Shown piece by piece: positions 45,501 to 58,119 of a stretch of 64,000 nt of DNA. Position 1 is the first letter of the stretch. Each line of letters opens with the position of its first letter. The stretch is from assembly GCA_033977485.1 (NCBI GenBank), contig CM066991.1, positions 36,577,850 through 36,641,849 on the forward strand, in the 5' to 3' direction. A program made the position numbers and the translations under genes. Source of the stretch: Hydrangea macrophylla (lineage: Eukaryota; Streptophyta; Magnoliopsida; Cornales; Hydrangeaceae). Under the pieces are notes generated by a model. The model searched no databases and was not told the origin of the DNA. It saw only the letters and a list, made by a program, of their open reading frames with translations.

Positions 45501-47243
45501 GCTATCTATTCAGGGTATTGGGTTACCATCAGAAATCTTGCTTTTAACTGCTTCTTAACTTCTCCTTTAATTTTCAAAGTCCATTCAGATCTCATGCGTC
45601 TCAATTTCTACTTAACAGGTTTTGAATTAAGAAAAAGTGGGATATGGTGTTGGACAATCTCTGGATCAATGCCTGGCATATCTTTATATGACCAAGAGAA
45701 AATGTCTTTAAATTCTTTCAATAAATTGATTAGTTCATTGCTTTCTTGTGAAGTGAGTATGGTGCCAATATGAACATTTTGTGGATTATCTTCATTACCC
45801 AAGTTTCTTAGCAAAGTTTCTTCAATAATCTTGCATGCAGATTCATTTTCATTTTCAATTAATCTTTGCAAATCCGTAGAAATTTCAAAATCAAGATCAT
45901 TAGACACAAAAGAGTAAGCGAAATCTTCAGTCATTTCAATAACATTTTTGGGTATGTCAAAAGCAAAAGCAGACTCAACATCATGGCTTATATTGGCATT
46001 TACAGACTTCTGGGGGAATGGGGGAGGCAATTTGTTGATTCTTGACTCTATCACCTAACTGTTCAGAGATCCCTCTATTGACTTGATTCTTTTCTCCTTT
46101 TCTGATACTTCTTCGGCATCCATCAGCATGTTAAGTTCTACACCCATTAGTATATTCAGATCATCACTTGTCATTAGATCAGCCCAATACTTTGTTTCTT
46201 TCTTAGCAGGTGGAACACACAAGAATGGATCTTCATAGTCGAAGAACTCATGCTTGAAGAAAATCTCAAATGCAGGCTTGATGCTCTTAGTAGCCGGATC
46301 ATACCACGGTTCAGGAAAACCACAGAAGGGGAAGTCATCACCATCTTTAATAAAGTACCCATTCAGGATTCTTGGCCTAAAAACGACCATCAACCCTTTT
46401 CCTTTTACCACCTTCTTCGGTCAATCGATACCCAAGTCCAGATTTATCTTTCTGCTCATGGAAGTTAGGTGGTTTAATTATTACTTGTTGATGACGATCT
46501 AGTCCCATTCCCGGCAAATAATTCATCTTTCGCACCATGTGATCTACTTTATGATTTGCATATTGGTCAAAGTACGACAGCATGACTTCAGGAATCCAAT
46601 TCTATCCCACCTCTTCTTGTAGATTTTTGACAACTGGGTTTCCTTTCTCAAACATCTTTCTATACCCGTATTCGGTGATGAACAACTTGTTTTTCTTGAA
46701 CAGAGTGATTTGTTCACCCCAGATTGATGCATCAGGAAATCTCTTCTCTTTGTCATGGCTGAGTCGATCCCAAATGGATTTCTTTTGTTGAATCCCATAC
46801 AGTTTCTTTTCTTTATCTAGCATTCCTATAAAGTTGAATCCTCCCAACTTATTTTCTTCTTCTGGTGTTTGGACTTCTAGGATAGGGCCATGGCTTATCC
46901 ATTCTTCCTTGATCCAGCTGTCCCCAAAAATGGTCACCACATCCTCTTTCCATATGAACTTGACTTTTTGGTGGAGAGTGGAGGTGATTGCATCATTTAT
47001 ATATAACCACGAATGTCCCAGTAGCAGATTGAAGCTAGCTAGAATATCAATCACTTGGAATTTTGCTTCTTTGTTCAATGGCCCAACTTCAATTTTTAGC
47101 TTAATCATTCCCACGATAGCCCTTTTAGTATTATCATAGGCCCTCACAGTCTGTGTTGATGGCAAGAGTTTTGAAATAGATAGTCCCATTCTGAGAGCTT
47201 TTTGGAGAGGACATACATTCAAAGCTGATCCATTGTCTACCAA
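42570..47243 (-). pseudogene. pol: Tat-3 pol (protease, RT, two RNase H, integrase), heavily broken
   Basis: Reading on the minus strand, the protease is at about 47243-46900 (VDNGSALNVCP), the RT lead-in at 46054-45608, and RT at 45487-44816 with an intact YVDD. Retroviral-type RNase H follows at about 44710-44495, archaeal-type RNase H at 44291-44058 (YFDGAVNQ), integrase at about 43700-42742, and the end LKKYYA at 42570. The first integrase acidic residue appears lost (WGIGVIV where Tat-1 has WGID). Many frameshifts and stops are present. It is clearly the same family as Tat-1 pol but more diverged. Confidence 0.9.
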
Positions 47244-48013
47244 TCAAACTGGTACTCTATTCCCCAGGCAGTGTATAGTGATGTATAGAGCCCTGTTGTG
47301 GTGTGCCCCATCTAGCAGTAAATCTTCATCTGTAAATGTGATTATAGGCTTACGAGGTTTTGCAGAGATCATGTTTACTAAATATTCGGGAGTAGTGTTG
47401 ACAGAAACATCCAATCGATTGAGTATAACAAGCATAGCCTGCCTGTGTTTATGAGAGGTCATAAGCAATCCCCATACTGAGATCCAGGCTTGTGTTTTCT
47501 TCAACTGCTTCAGGATTTCATCTTCTTCTTTATTCATGGTTCCTTTATCAGCCTCTTTTGCTTTGACAACTTCTTTTTCATTCCATGTTTCTTTGCTGCG
47601 ATTTTCTAACTCATGAGGTTTGTTATGACGTTCAGAACGGGTCAAGTGGTTAGCTTCATTGGTGATCCAGATAGTCTCAAGTTCTTTGGCCAACTTTTCA
47701 GTGCAACTAGTGACTTTCCAGACAAATCATCGGGGATCATGGTGTTATTAACGGAATCATCCTCATCATCATACCACCAATCTTCTTCTTCTTCCATCAA
47801 TGCAACAAGATCATCGTCTTTGAATTCAAGGCTTTTGACGGACTCCACCAATTCTTCTATCGGCTTAGTGCTTTCTTTCTTAGTGATTGCTTCTATGGGC
47901 TTTTCTTCTTCATACCAGATTGAATCATTAGTGATGGTATTAGGATCCCACCATTTAATTGTGAGATTTTCGTTGGCTATCTTTTCTTCAAAGGCTAGTG
48001 CTTCTTCGATCCA
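47244..48013 (-). pseudogene. Gag-protease linker region of Tat-3
   Basis: Open pieces on the minus strand carry acidic and Lys-rich sequence (for example 47851-47642 and 47693-47244). This is expected between gag and protease in this element group. No motif allows a closer call. Confidence 0.5.
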
Positions 48014-49558
48014 CTATTCTTCTTCCACATTCTTCAAGATACAAATTGCAGCATTTTTCGGGAACTGAACATCCGCGGCTGGCTGATCCAAGGATGTGAT
48101 GTAGACCATAGGGTTATAAATCTGAGACCCTTCTTCTACAAAATTGATATTTGGCAGGTTCACCTTATGATTAGGGAGAGGATTCTTTTGAACATTTGGC
48201 TGAGCGGGAGGAGGGGAGATGACCCCTCTCTCAATCAAGTCTTCAATCTCATGGCGAAGTCTCCAAAATCTATCTATTCTCTGTCCATAGCCTTGATGAA
48301 TGTCACAATAGAATTCAATTTTGAAACCCAGTGGGAGTGGATCAGGCTCTGGCTTGGGTTCCACTTTCTGCAAATACCCCTTTTCTAGCATTCTCTCAAG
48401 TACTGTGCTTATTGACATTCCCAAATCGAAAAATTCTCTTTTCTCTTTTGACTGCTTCTGGTTTTGATTTCCTCTTGCATTAGCTATGCATCAACGATCT
48501 TTCTGAAAAGGCTAAGGAGATAGTGTATTAATGTCAGTAGACTGATGATAGACTGGCCTTTTTATCTTTCTATACTAATTGCTCGTGCTTTCTTTCTTGA
48601 TTTTTCCATCCCTGATGGCATCCTTTATTAAAGTCCCCACATCAAATAGCTATTCTAAGCTCACAATGGACTGAAACTCTAGCCTCTCCAAGTACTCGAG
48701 TTATAGATTTCTGATGATCATTCGGACCTAATCCTTTTCTGTCGTCCTGCTAGTCATCTGAGCAGTTTTAGCCCTCCAACGAGTAAGGAAACCTACGAAG
48801 GATTCCCTATACTCCTGTCTAATTATTTTTAGATCTCTTGCAGTTACATCAAATGACTGGTTGTACGAATACTGAGCCATAAAAGCTTTACTCGATGCTT
48901 CCCAATCTCTGGTTATGGCTAGTTCTAGCATTAGGTACCATGAAAGTGATGGCTCACTCAAAACCCTTGGGAAAAATAAAGCGAAGAAATTAGGCCCAAT
49001 GCCCATGGGCTGCAATGTTCCTACATAAAGCTCCAGATGGCTATTCAAATTTTCGATTTCATTAAAGAATTCAATATGCGGCATCTTAAACTTTTCGGGT
49101 AGTTTAGCTTTTGGAGCAACACACAACCCCTCAACATTGAACAAATACTCATCCACCCCTTTTCTTTTCCTGATCACACTCTCTAGCTTGTCGATCTAAG
49201 CCAACTTGTCCTGAGTTTCCTGATCTAGCTGAACCTTTGGTTGAACTGTCTCCCCAAAGTCTTCTTCCTTGTGATGCATCGATGGCAGCGGTGGTGGAAG
49301 ATTAGTCAGTTGTTCCATAATTCTCATCATAGTGGCAAGTTGTTCCCGATTCTTTTCTCTACTCTGATCCAACGCAGTTTGCATTGCGACCAATCTGACT
49401 TCCATATCAGCTTCGTACATCATATCCTCAACCCTAGTCGACTTGGCTGTTCCTTCCTCAAACCCTAAGATGATCAAACAAGTATTCGGAGCTCTGACCC
49501 AGGAAGAAGTACAACTTTTTGGTCCTATCTTCTTTTTTGGTTTATTAGGGATTTTCAA
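48014..49558 (-). pseudogene. gag: Tat-3 gag, broken
   Basis: The N-terminal piece at 49558-49196 has a short coiled-coil-like segment. The capsid-like piece at 49177-48728 (KLPEKFKMPHIEFFN, SLSWYLMLEL, YRESFVGFLTRWRAK) matches the TR-GAG gag motif by motif. A C-terminal piece at 48424-48014 has the Cys/His segment CDIHQGYG...RLRHEIEDLIERG, where the second Cys of the usual motif is absent. Stops separate the pieces. Confidence 0.85.
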
Positions 49559-50603
49559 ATAATCAGGTATCTTTATTGCAAAAGAATTTTCAAAGAATGA
49601 TATTTACAAAAGATGAAAAATCAAAGATGGAAAATCATTTCCTTTTCAAAAACATTTTCTAAAAAAATCAAAGAAATCTTTTTCAAAATTCTGAGGAAAA
49701 CACATCTGTTCTTTTCAGAAGTATATTAGAGGCGTCGCACTCATGAGTCATATATGCAATGCTTGTGTAGTGTATGCAATGTAGATGAAATACAATCTAA
49801 TCTAAATGCAAATGCACCTTAATCTAGCTTAGACCTAGCATATCATCACATAAATACATAAGATTCCTTAAGTATGCTAATCACCTTGCTAATCCAATCA
49901 TTATCCAAGGATTTTTAGCTTTGAAATTCTTGATGGCTCATGTTTACAAAATTAAATTTTTCATGAAAGAAAAGGGGGAGATTTTTAATTTAAAAGTACT
50001 TTTGAACCATCAATGCTTTTGTTGTGAAATCATGATTTTTGAAAATTGAGGTAGAAATTTGAATTTCTAAAATCTGAGAGGAGAAATTCAAAATTGAATC
50101 ATCAAAGCGTGGAATCATGATTCTTGAAAACCAACGTAGAGATTTTGAAATTCTTCTAAAATTTGAGGAGAGTTGAAATTGAATAATCAAAGTAGGAATT
50201 TTGAAATTCTCTTAAAATCTAGGGAGATTTTGGAAGGATTTTGTGAAAGTGAATTTCAAAGCGGATTTTCAAAAGAGATATTCTCAAAATTTCCAAAAGA
50301 CTTGGGTTTTTCAATGTAATGCTTGTATTTTCAAAATTTTTAAAAATCATCCTTGAATAATGATTGGATGTTCGGATAAAAACCATACTACTCTAGTGGA
50401 ATCTACTATACATGGTTTGATGATGCCTTCGCATACACGTCCTCATCATCCACATAATCCCTTACAGGCAAACACAAATAATTCATCACATTGTCCTAAT
50501 CAAAGATGATAATAAAGATCCTAATTGAAGGGGTTCTATAGAAACTATATGCAAAGGACGGGTTTCAGTCTCATAAAGGGTCCATTAGCAAGATTAGCAG
50601 TGT
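49559..50603 (-). other. Leader of Tat-3, left part
   Basis: This is non-coding and AT-rich with repeated GAAATTCTYAAAATYTGAG-like text. It is split from the rest of the leader (63482-63753) by the TR-GAG insertion. Confidence 0.6.
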
Positions 50604-50608
50604 GGGTG
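50604..50608 (+). other. Target-site duplication, left copy (GGGTG)
   Basis: It matches GGGTG at 63477-63481 exactly, fixing the borders of the TR-GAG element. Confidence 0.93.
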
Positions 50609-50899
50609 TGTAGACACCCCATTTTGTCGGCTATCAGATTTAGGAGACCCATAGCTTGGTGGTTCACAATGATCGTAAAAGACTCAAAAGGACTCCTGGA
50701 AGTCAGCTCTATCTCTCAGAATGCTCAGATTGACCAAAATGCCCCTGAAAGCCCAAAAAACTCCCAGATTTGGTCCTGAAGTTCTGAAAACATGCTATGT
50801 CGTAAGAAAAATGATAAAATGAGTGTTTATGTAAAATCGGAAGAAATCGTCAGCTCCTACAGACCCCCGGAAGTCTCGGAAGTTCCCCGAAAGTCTCCG

Positions 50900-51117
50900 T
50901 TGACCGGTTTGACCAAAGTTTGACCAGGTTTGACCAGAGTTTGACCAAGTTTGACCAAGTTTGACCAAAATCATCCGAGTTCATCGAAATCATTAGAAAA
51001 GTATTAAAATGAGTTCTAAAAGAGAATCGAGCGAAAACGTCGGCTCCTGGGAGTTCCCGGAGGTTCCCAGAACTTCCCGGGAATTCCAAGTTTGACCAGT
51101 TTGACCAAGATTTGACT
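50900..51117 (+). promoter_or_regulatory. W-box cluster in U3
   Basis: TTGACC occurs seven times at 50900-50966, spaced about 10-11 bp. Two further TTGACC and one TTGACT lie at 51092-51117. TTGAC(C/T) is the binding core of plant WRKY factors. The 3' LTR has the same cluster from 60497. Confidence 0.7.
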
Positions 51118-51636
51118 TTAGAATTGGGGCACCGAAACAATTTTCAAATATTGTTCATGGATACTAGAGGTCAATAGCTTTCCAACGGTATATCGCACAT
51201 AATTCCTGGATTTAAAACAAATTTATTATGAATTTCCAAAGCCGGAAAAGGCGATCAAATCGGCTTTTATCACGAATACCGTAAAACTTTTCAAAGTGAC
51301 CTATCCCCGAACTATTTTTTATGTAAAGTAGACTCCATTACCTTTCCAACGGTATATCACAACCTCATTTTGGAGTTCGTACGCATTTTCTGTGAATTTC
51401 GGACGAAATAGGGCCTTTTCGCGAATACCGGAACTTCAGGGGGCCTAAACAACATTATCTGGACGGGGGAGGAGCAGTGCCGCCGCGGCACTCCCCTCCA
51501 GAGCAGTGTATTTTTGTAATTTGTTTTGTGGTCCCATTTTGATTAATCAAAAACCAAAACGACATAGTTTTATGATTTCAGATATTTGGAGCCAATGGGA
51601 ATACTTTCTAAATCCCAAAACCACCCCAAGTTGGCC

Positions 51637-51644
51637 TATATAAA
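51637..51644 (+). promoter_or_regulatory. TATA box of the TR-GAG 5' LTR
   Basis: TATATAAA lies in GGCCTATATAAACACC. The same box is at 61255-61262 in the 3' LTR. Confidence 0.8.
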
Positions 51645-53786
51645 CACCCCATTACTCCTCATTTTAGGGGGGTCAAATGTAAACTTTGAAAAAGTTTGAG
51701 AGAAAGAAGCTTCCTTCTTTGATTTTCCAAAACAAAAGTGAGTTCTAAACTTTGTTTTTACTTCATTACTCCCATTTATTTCAACATTCAATACTGCCAA
51801 CCACCATTTTAGTGAGCATTCAAGAGAGTGGAAGCTTCTTCCATGTCTAGTATCATTACATATGAGTGAAACACCAATCTACAAGTCTCATGCTTCATGA
51901 ATATCATCTATTGATTATAATCTACTTGCTTGTTTATTTATTGTTCATCTCTTCTTATCCCATTTCTTTTTATTTTCTTTATTTACTTACTAGTTCATCA
52001 TCATCTAAGTGATGACATGAAGTTTGGGGTGAGTGAATCCTTATGGATAGTAGCTCTTGACTTCAAAAACATGTTTGATAGATGATGATCATAACCTCAA
52101 TACTTCCAAGGTATTCTTAGAATGTATTGAAGTTATGTTCAAAAATAAAATAAATCTCTCCAACAATCTTGGAGGTTCTTAATGATGAGTTTGATGTGGG
52201 TATTCTAAGTGGCTATGGTCCTTATTGAGTGTTAAAAATATGTCTTCAAAACATCTATTTCAAAACCCCTCTCAATCCCTCTCATTTGGTTTCAAGAAAC
52301 AAAACTTTGTTTTCTCCAAAATCTTCAAAACAACGAGTCAAAACAGTGAGTGAGTTGAGTTCAAAGATTTCTATAGAACTCAATACTCAACATATGGATG
52401 CAAGGCCACTTGGAAAGTCTTCCTAACTCATTGGAGAACACCCATGATTTTTGGTTTGACTTGGAAGTACTTGGAAATGGTCCATTTGGATCCCAATATT
52501 CCTTCCAAATATTCTGACTTTGCTGTCACAGCAGCTAGGTCCACTTCCAACCTCTTTTACAGAAAACATTTCCAAAAAGGGAACGTTCTGTATAAAATGG
52601 GCCTCTAGATCATTAATTTTCATTTTCTAAGATTTTTCAACATTTCAGTCGACGGTACGGACTCTGTTTCTGAGTGACCTTCATTGTTTATATGATTTCT
52701 CTCAATCTGTGATAGATATCCAAGATTGTCATTTTGGGTTGTGTTCTAGACACAATAAGGAAGATCTCCATAACAAATCATGCATTGAAAACACTCTTAA
52801 CCCCTCATTTCAATTTCCAAAAGATCATGCTACTGTTCTGTCCACTATTCACAGCAAGCACATTTCAACTTTCATCCTTTGATTTGATGCTTGTATGCAT
52901 TCCAAATTAGTTCATATCTTAGGAAGTAGTTCATACTACATTTGTACATATCCCATGATTATTTCATTCTTTCATTCATACACATTTTAGACTTCTAAGT
53001 CATTCTAGAAATCCATGTACACAAAACACACTACAACCTTTGCACATTTTAGATACATACATTGCATTCATGCAAGATTTGGGGTTTTTGTAACTCTTAA
53101 TCTAAGAAGATTATAAAGAATGATCACGATCATACGTTCATGCTTCCCCTTTGATCTAATCATCCTTTCTCATCCGCCCCGGGGATTGAGAGATCTTCTT
53201 TTCTCAAAGAATAACATGCATCATACTAGCTTGTTAAGCATATTTTGATTTCTTTGTTTATTTGTTTCAAGAACAATTCATGTCCCCTTTAGATTAGGAA
53301 AACTTGATTAATTGATATATGATTAGACGATTTTTCCTAGGTTTATTTGTGTGATCTTTCACTTCGCATTGTGTGATATTTGGCTTAGATCTTATGAATG
53401 ATATCTTATCTTTAGATCTTCCATTTCAAGTTTCTTATGTGATGTAATATACTATCATAGTATTATTTGTCGAACCAAACATAGTATAAGATGATTATTT
53501 GGATGCTAATTGAGGCCCGTCGAAAGACGGGGCGAGTTGAGGGTGTTTTAGTCGCGACAAAGGCTCTTTCCTCTCTCGTACCAAAACCCCGAACCAAGTT
53601 CTTTGGTTATGAAGGGCCGGTGCCCTTATCCGCTTGGGTGAGCCAAAATTAGGTTTCTTGGTTCCTTTAAGACCAAGTGGCGACTCTGTATCTGTTTTCA
53701 ACAGACCTATTTTCTTTCTTTGATTCAAATCAATTTCCAAACAATCTCAAACAAGAGAAGTGGTCCGATTCCGCGTGTCCACAATC

Positions 53787-53804
53787 TGGCGACTCTGCTG
53801 GGGA
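53787..53804 (+). promoter_or_regulatory. Primer-binding site, tRNA-Arg type
   Basis: TGGCGACTCTGCTGGGGA lies three bases after the LTR. It fits the 3' end of a plant tRNA-Arg with one mismatch, judged from memory of that tRNA. Arg primers are usual for Ogre-type elements. Confidence 0.75.
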
Positions 53805-55211
53805 TTTTTTATTTTAAAACAAAATAATACAGATGTTTGACTCATAAGAAGCATCCTTAAAATCATCTTTTTACTGTGTTTGGTTCACCGCATTGCACTC
53901 TTGCATTCCCCCCCTCCGACTGTGTCTGAAACGCGACGCTGACATTGTTCAGGTCTTGCTGTGCCAGGGCACAAGTCACCGTTGATACTGTACCTTCCAA
54001 GGTATATCAAAAAGAGTAAACACTTCCGTACTGTCTCCCTGACGGTATATTGGAACTCTCGTCAACGGACCCTCTTTGACTAAACCCATCCTTTGCATAT
54101 AGATTCCTGTAGAACCTTTCATAGGACTGTTCATTTATATTTTCAGATAGGACAATGTGATATAATTGCTGTATGCCCTGACGGGATTACCTACGCGGTG
54201 TAGACGCTTATGTGGCATAGAACAGAACCTCTTTCTTATGATCCCCAAGGCAATCACTCACATGTGATCACATTGAGTTGACTTGCCTAGGCACCATGAT
54301 AAGGATGTCTGCTCCATGTTCACAAAGATATACACCGCAAACCTTGTTTGTTGGTCCTGAGACATAGGAGTATGAAAACTAGCTAGACAATATGATCACC
54401 ATCATAACCAGTTTCTCCCAGAAACTCTGTCCAGATATCCCAGATATAACCATATTAACCAGTCTTTCCCCGAAACTCTGTCCTATCTTCCCAGATATAC
54501 TAGCTTCTCCCAGAAACTCTATCCAAATTTCCTAGAAATACCCAAAGTACCTATTTTTCCAGAAGCTCTGCCCAAATCTCCCAGATTCTCTAAAAATCCC
54601 AGCATCTCTGCCCAAATCACCTAGAAATGCCCAAATATACTTGTTTCTCCTAGAAACTCTATCCATATTTCTCAGAAATACCCAAAATACCAGTTTCTCC
54701 TAGAAGCTCAGTCCAAATCAACCAGAAACCCTTATTTCTCCTAGAAACTCAAATGAATTCTAGAAATTTCTCTGAATCTTCCAAATCCATGTTTCCCCCA
54801 GAAACTCTATATAAAATTTCTGAAGTATCCCGAAAATCCCTATTATCCCTTGGTGATCATACTGGAAAGTAAGGTTAGCACACTCTGTATGGCTAGGACC
54901 TCATTTGTTTAACTGGTATCTGTTAGAAGTAGGGGCATCATATAGATTAGGGCTTGCATTCGCATGCTTGTCTCATTTGCATACACCATTCCTATCGGTC
55001 TGCACGCACTGTTTCAGTCAGGCTGTACACGAGTCAGTCCACGTCTGTTAACATCACTATAGTTGTCATCTCAATCATCGCTGTTAAAAGTCTAACACAG
55101 TCTTTTTACACCTATATGTCAGTACAAGTTTTAAGCACCCAGGATTTGCATTTGTGAGTCAGAGGATTAGGGAGTCACCTTGTCAGAATCACTCAGCCGA
55201 AAGTCAGCTTT
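53805..55211 (+). repeat. Leader of the TR-GAG element with degenerate CCCAGAAACTCTG repeats
   Basis: The leader is non-coding. About a dozen diverged units containing CCCAGAAACTCTRTCCAAAT lie between 54410 and 54840. The rest shows no gene. Confidence 0.75.
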
Positions 55212-56441
55212 ATGGATCCAGAAGGTTTGGAAGCAAGAATGACAGAAATGATCAACCAACAGTCTGACCGGTTGGCCCAAGTTTTATCCTTCATGGAAGA
55301 ATTAAAGCAATAGCGGCCGCAACCTCTACCTGGATTTGAACCACCCCTACATAAGAACGGCGGAGAAGAAGTATGGTTTCAAGGGGTCCCGCCGCCTGCG
55401 TATGAGAAGAAATTCTAAGAAAAAATGGACAGGGTTGACAAGCTAGAAAGCGTACTGAGGAAAAGCAAAGGGATCAATGACTACATGCTAGATCTGGAAG
55501 GCCTTTTTGAGCCTGTTAAGTTGAAACTGCCGGAAAACTTCAAAATGCCTGAAATTGATCGTTTTGATGGAACTGGGAATCCGAAGAGCCATGTAAAGTT
55601 CTGCATGAGTCTTTTCCAATCAATGGGCTGCAGCCATGAGCACATCGCAATGTTGTTCCCTCAAACCCTCGCCAAGGCTGCTCTATCTTGGTTTCTGACC
55701 TTGGAAGTTTCTAAGACGCGGACTTGGGAAGATATAGTCCAGGTCTTCGTTGATCATTACTCCTACAACCAAGAGCTTGATGTCACCATTCGGGATCTGG
55801 AGACTACCCGGCAGAACTTCAATGAGTCCTTCGCTGCATTCTTGAGCAGATGGAGGAACAAAGTGGCCCAAATGACCCACCGACCAGTCGAAAAAGAACA
55901 AGTCCGGATGTTGATCAAGAATCTACAGCCGCTGTACCATGAGAAACTATTCTACCAGTCCATCTCAACATTTGAAGAACTGTTTGAGATTGGGACTAGA
56001 ATTGAGGATGCAATCAGGGAAGGGAAAATCAAGAATGAAGGATCACAAAGCCAGTCCAAGAGGCCAGACTACTCCCGAAACCCTTCGGATGTCAATGCCC
56101 TTAGTAACCAACCCATGGACTATTCTCCCCAATCATACCAGCTCACAAACCAAACCAACTCGCCTAGCCGCCCTTACCAAAATAGGGTACCCCGTGAATT
56201 TTCCAAGCTAGATATCTCTCCCTCCGTAGCCTTAGGCCGCCTGCTAAGAAAGGGACACCTCCAACTCCTTCAGCCTCGTGCCGATCCCCTACCACCTAAC
56301 TGTGACCTGTCCAAACAATGTGCCTACCACCAAGGCCCAGGCCATGACACCGAACGGTGCATACGTCTCCGCCATGATATCCAAGACCTTATTGACCGAA
56401 GAGTCATTGAACCACCAACCATTCAACCCCATGTCACCTAA
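55212..56441 (+). pseudogene. gag: gag of the TR-GAG element, two early stops
   Basis: ATG 55212 (MDPEGLEARM) is in frame with the long open part. The frame has TAG at 55311 and TAA at 55416. The part from ATG 55425 to 56441 is open (338 residues). It has the capsid-type segments (KLPENFKMPEIDRFDG, AALSWFLTLE, FNESFAAFLSRWRNK) at about residues 30-150 and a Cys/His segment near 300 (CAYHQGPGHDTERC), then RLRHDIQDLIDRRVIEPP at the end. The shorter protein from 55425 would still cover the capsid core. Gag would form the particle that packages the RNA. Confidence 0.9.
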
Positions 56442-57540
56442 GCCCCTGGCCGGTCCTTTCAAATGATCTCCTTCGCTAAGGATCGTTGAAGCTACGCAGA
56501 GAGTTGATTGTGTTTGGAACTTCTGCTAAAATAATAATAATAATAAATGGGTCACAAAGACAATCCATTTGAGACCAAGTCGAGTCTGTTCTATATTTTG
56601 TGTCTATTTCAAGTTTGATCTTGTGGTCGAGTTTGTCCATCATCAAGTTATTGTGAGTCCGTATCGAGTAATGTAATCCTTCTCTTCTGATGGAATGAAG
56701 TCTCATTTTGCCTAATCTGATGTGTATAAGTGCATGAATCGCTGAACTGAAAATGTCACTCTTCAAATTACCATGGACATTACTTTGCTAATAAATTTTT
56801 ACAACAAACAAAAAAAGAGAGAATCCCTAACATGCCAAAGTCGATTTCGCACTGACCCCTAAAGAAGAGCTGAGAATTGAATAGTCTTACTTTAAGAATT
56901 TAAAGATGCTTTTGCTCAAATCTCGAAAAGACATACTTGAGACTGATTTGGGGCTTGCCCAACACCCTTTCCACCATTTCTACCATTTCAAAGCCTTGGA
57001 CCCAACCCAATTGATAGCCATGCGAACCTGTGAGAACTTGGTCCTTGTTGGTAGCCAAACATTTCAATGAGTTTCTTCCCCCTTCAAAAAAAAAAAAAAA
57101 AAGAAGAAAAGAAAAGCTCGCTAGTTTGAAAACCCGAAAAGGGCACCTAGGCAAAAGTAAGAGCTGACCCTAGCCAGTCAAAATGTTGGAGAAAAATTTT
57201 GTTGAAACAAATGAGGGAATCATATGCTTCAAGATACATCTTAAGAACGTGCCAAGATCACATTTCAAAAGGCACTGAATGACCACAAATAAATTCCGAG
57301 AACTAACATGCACATTCTGGAATTCTGAGATTGCGATTGAAAGATCTCACAAGAATCGACTACATTAAAAAGCAAAATTGACTGGCTAGGCGAAAGTGAA
57401 AAGGATCAATCCTCAAAACAAAAAGAAAAAAAAAAGAAAAAGAAAAGAAGGGGAGATTGAAACTGAATTCTTTTATTCAAAGCTACCACAAGTGGCTCAA
57501 GTTTGAACTTCTTTGACAATTGGTTTGAAAAACCCTCAAC
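56442..57540 (+). other. Non-coding region after gag
   Basis: No pol motif was found on either strand. It contains a poly(A) tract at about 57087-57105 and the phrase GCTCGCTAG...CACCTAGGCAAAAGT (57116-57160). That phrase recurs at 57940 and 58026. Confidence 0.65.
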
Positions 57541-57920
57541 CAATTTCTTTCAAGACCATGCCTTGAACTACGCTCGACCTGATTCCCACTCGGGGATACG
57601 TAGGCAACCACATCGGTTCGGTCGACACCATCATAATCAAACCAATTTCTTTCAAGACCATGCCTTGAACTACGCTCGACCTGATTCCCACTCGGGGATA
57701 CGTAGGCAACCACATCGGTTCGGTCGACACCATCATAATCAAAACAATTTCTTTCAAGACCATGCCTTGAACTACGCTCGACCTGATTCCCGCTCGGGGA
57801 TATGTAGGCAACCACAACGGTTCGGTCACCCCACCTACCTAAAAATCAACCCGCTTCTTTTCAACCATGGCCCGAACTACGTTGGACCTAATCCCCACTT
57901 GGGGGTATGTAGGCAGACTT
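57541..57920 (+). repeat. 102-bp tandem repeat of the GAACTACG hairpin module
   Basis: Three copies start with GAACTACG at 57565, 57667 and 57769, exactly 102 bp apart and nearly identical. A fourth diverged module starts at 57874. Outer stems are CTACG/CGTAG, with G-T wobble in the third and fourth copies. Confidence 0.92.
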
Positions 57921-58119
57921 TCAAAAAGAAAAGAATGATGGCTCGCTAGGTCGAAAATCCGAAAGGACGCCTAGGCAAAAGTTAGAGCTAAATCTAAGGT
58001 GAGCAATAACAAAAGAGAGAAAAGAGCTCGCTAGGTTACCTCACTGGTGCCTAGGCAAAAAGTTATGAGCATTTGAGAGATTAAAGTCACGGTCCATGCC
58101 TCAAACCAGAAAATCACCT

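Larger units (their letters stand above)
50609..53783 (+). repeat. 5' LTR of the TR-GAG element
   Basis: It starts TGTAGACACCCC and ends GTGTCCACA. U3 contains W-box clusters and a GC-rich palindrome (51474-51493), and TATATAAA is at 51637-51644. TGGCGACTCTG at 53678-53688 repeats the PBS. The LTR has no gene; a 65-residue frame at 52229-52426 occurs in both LTRs and has no motif. Confidence 0.95.

Noticed and set aside
52229..52426. 65-residue frame found identically at 61880-62077
   Set aside because: Identity follows from the two copies being LTRs of one element; no protein feature is present.
57503..57949. Open frames on both strands across the 102-bp repeat
   Set aside because: 102 is a multiple of three, so repeats keep frames open; the conserved signal is the hairpin and not a peptide.
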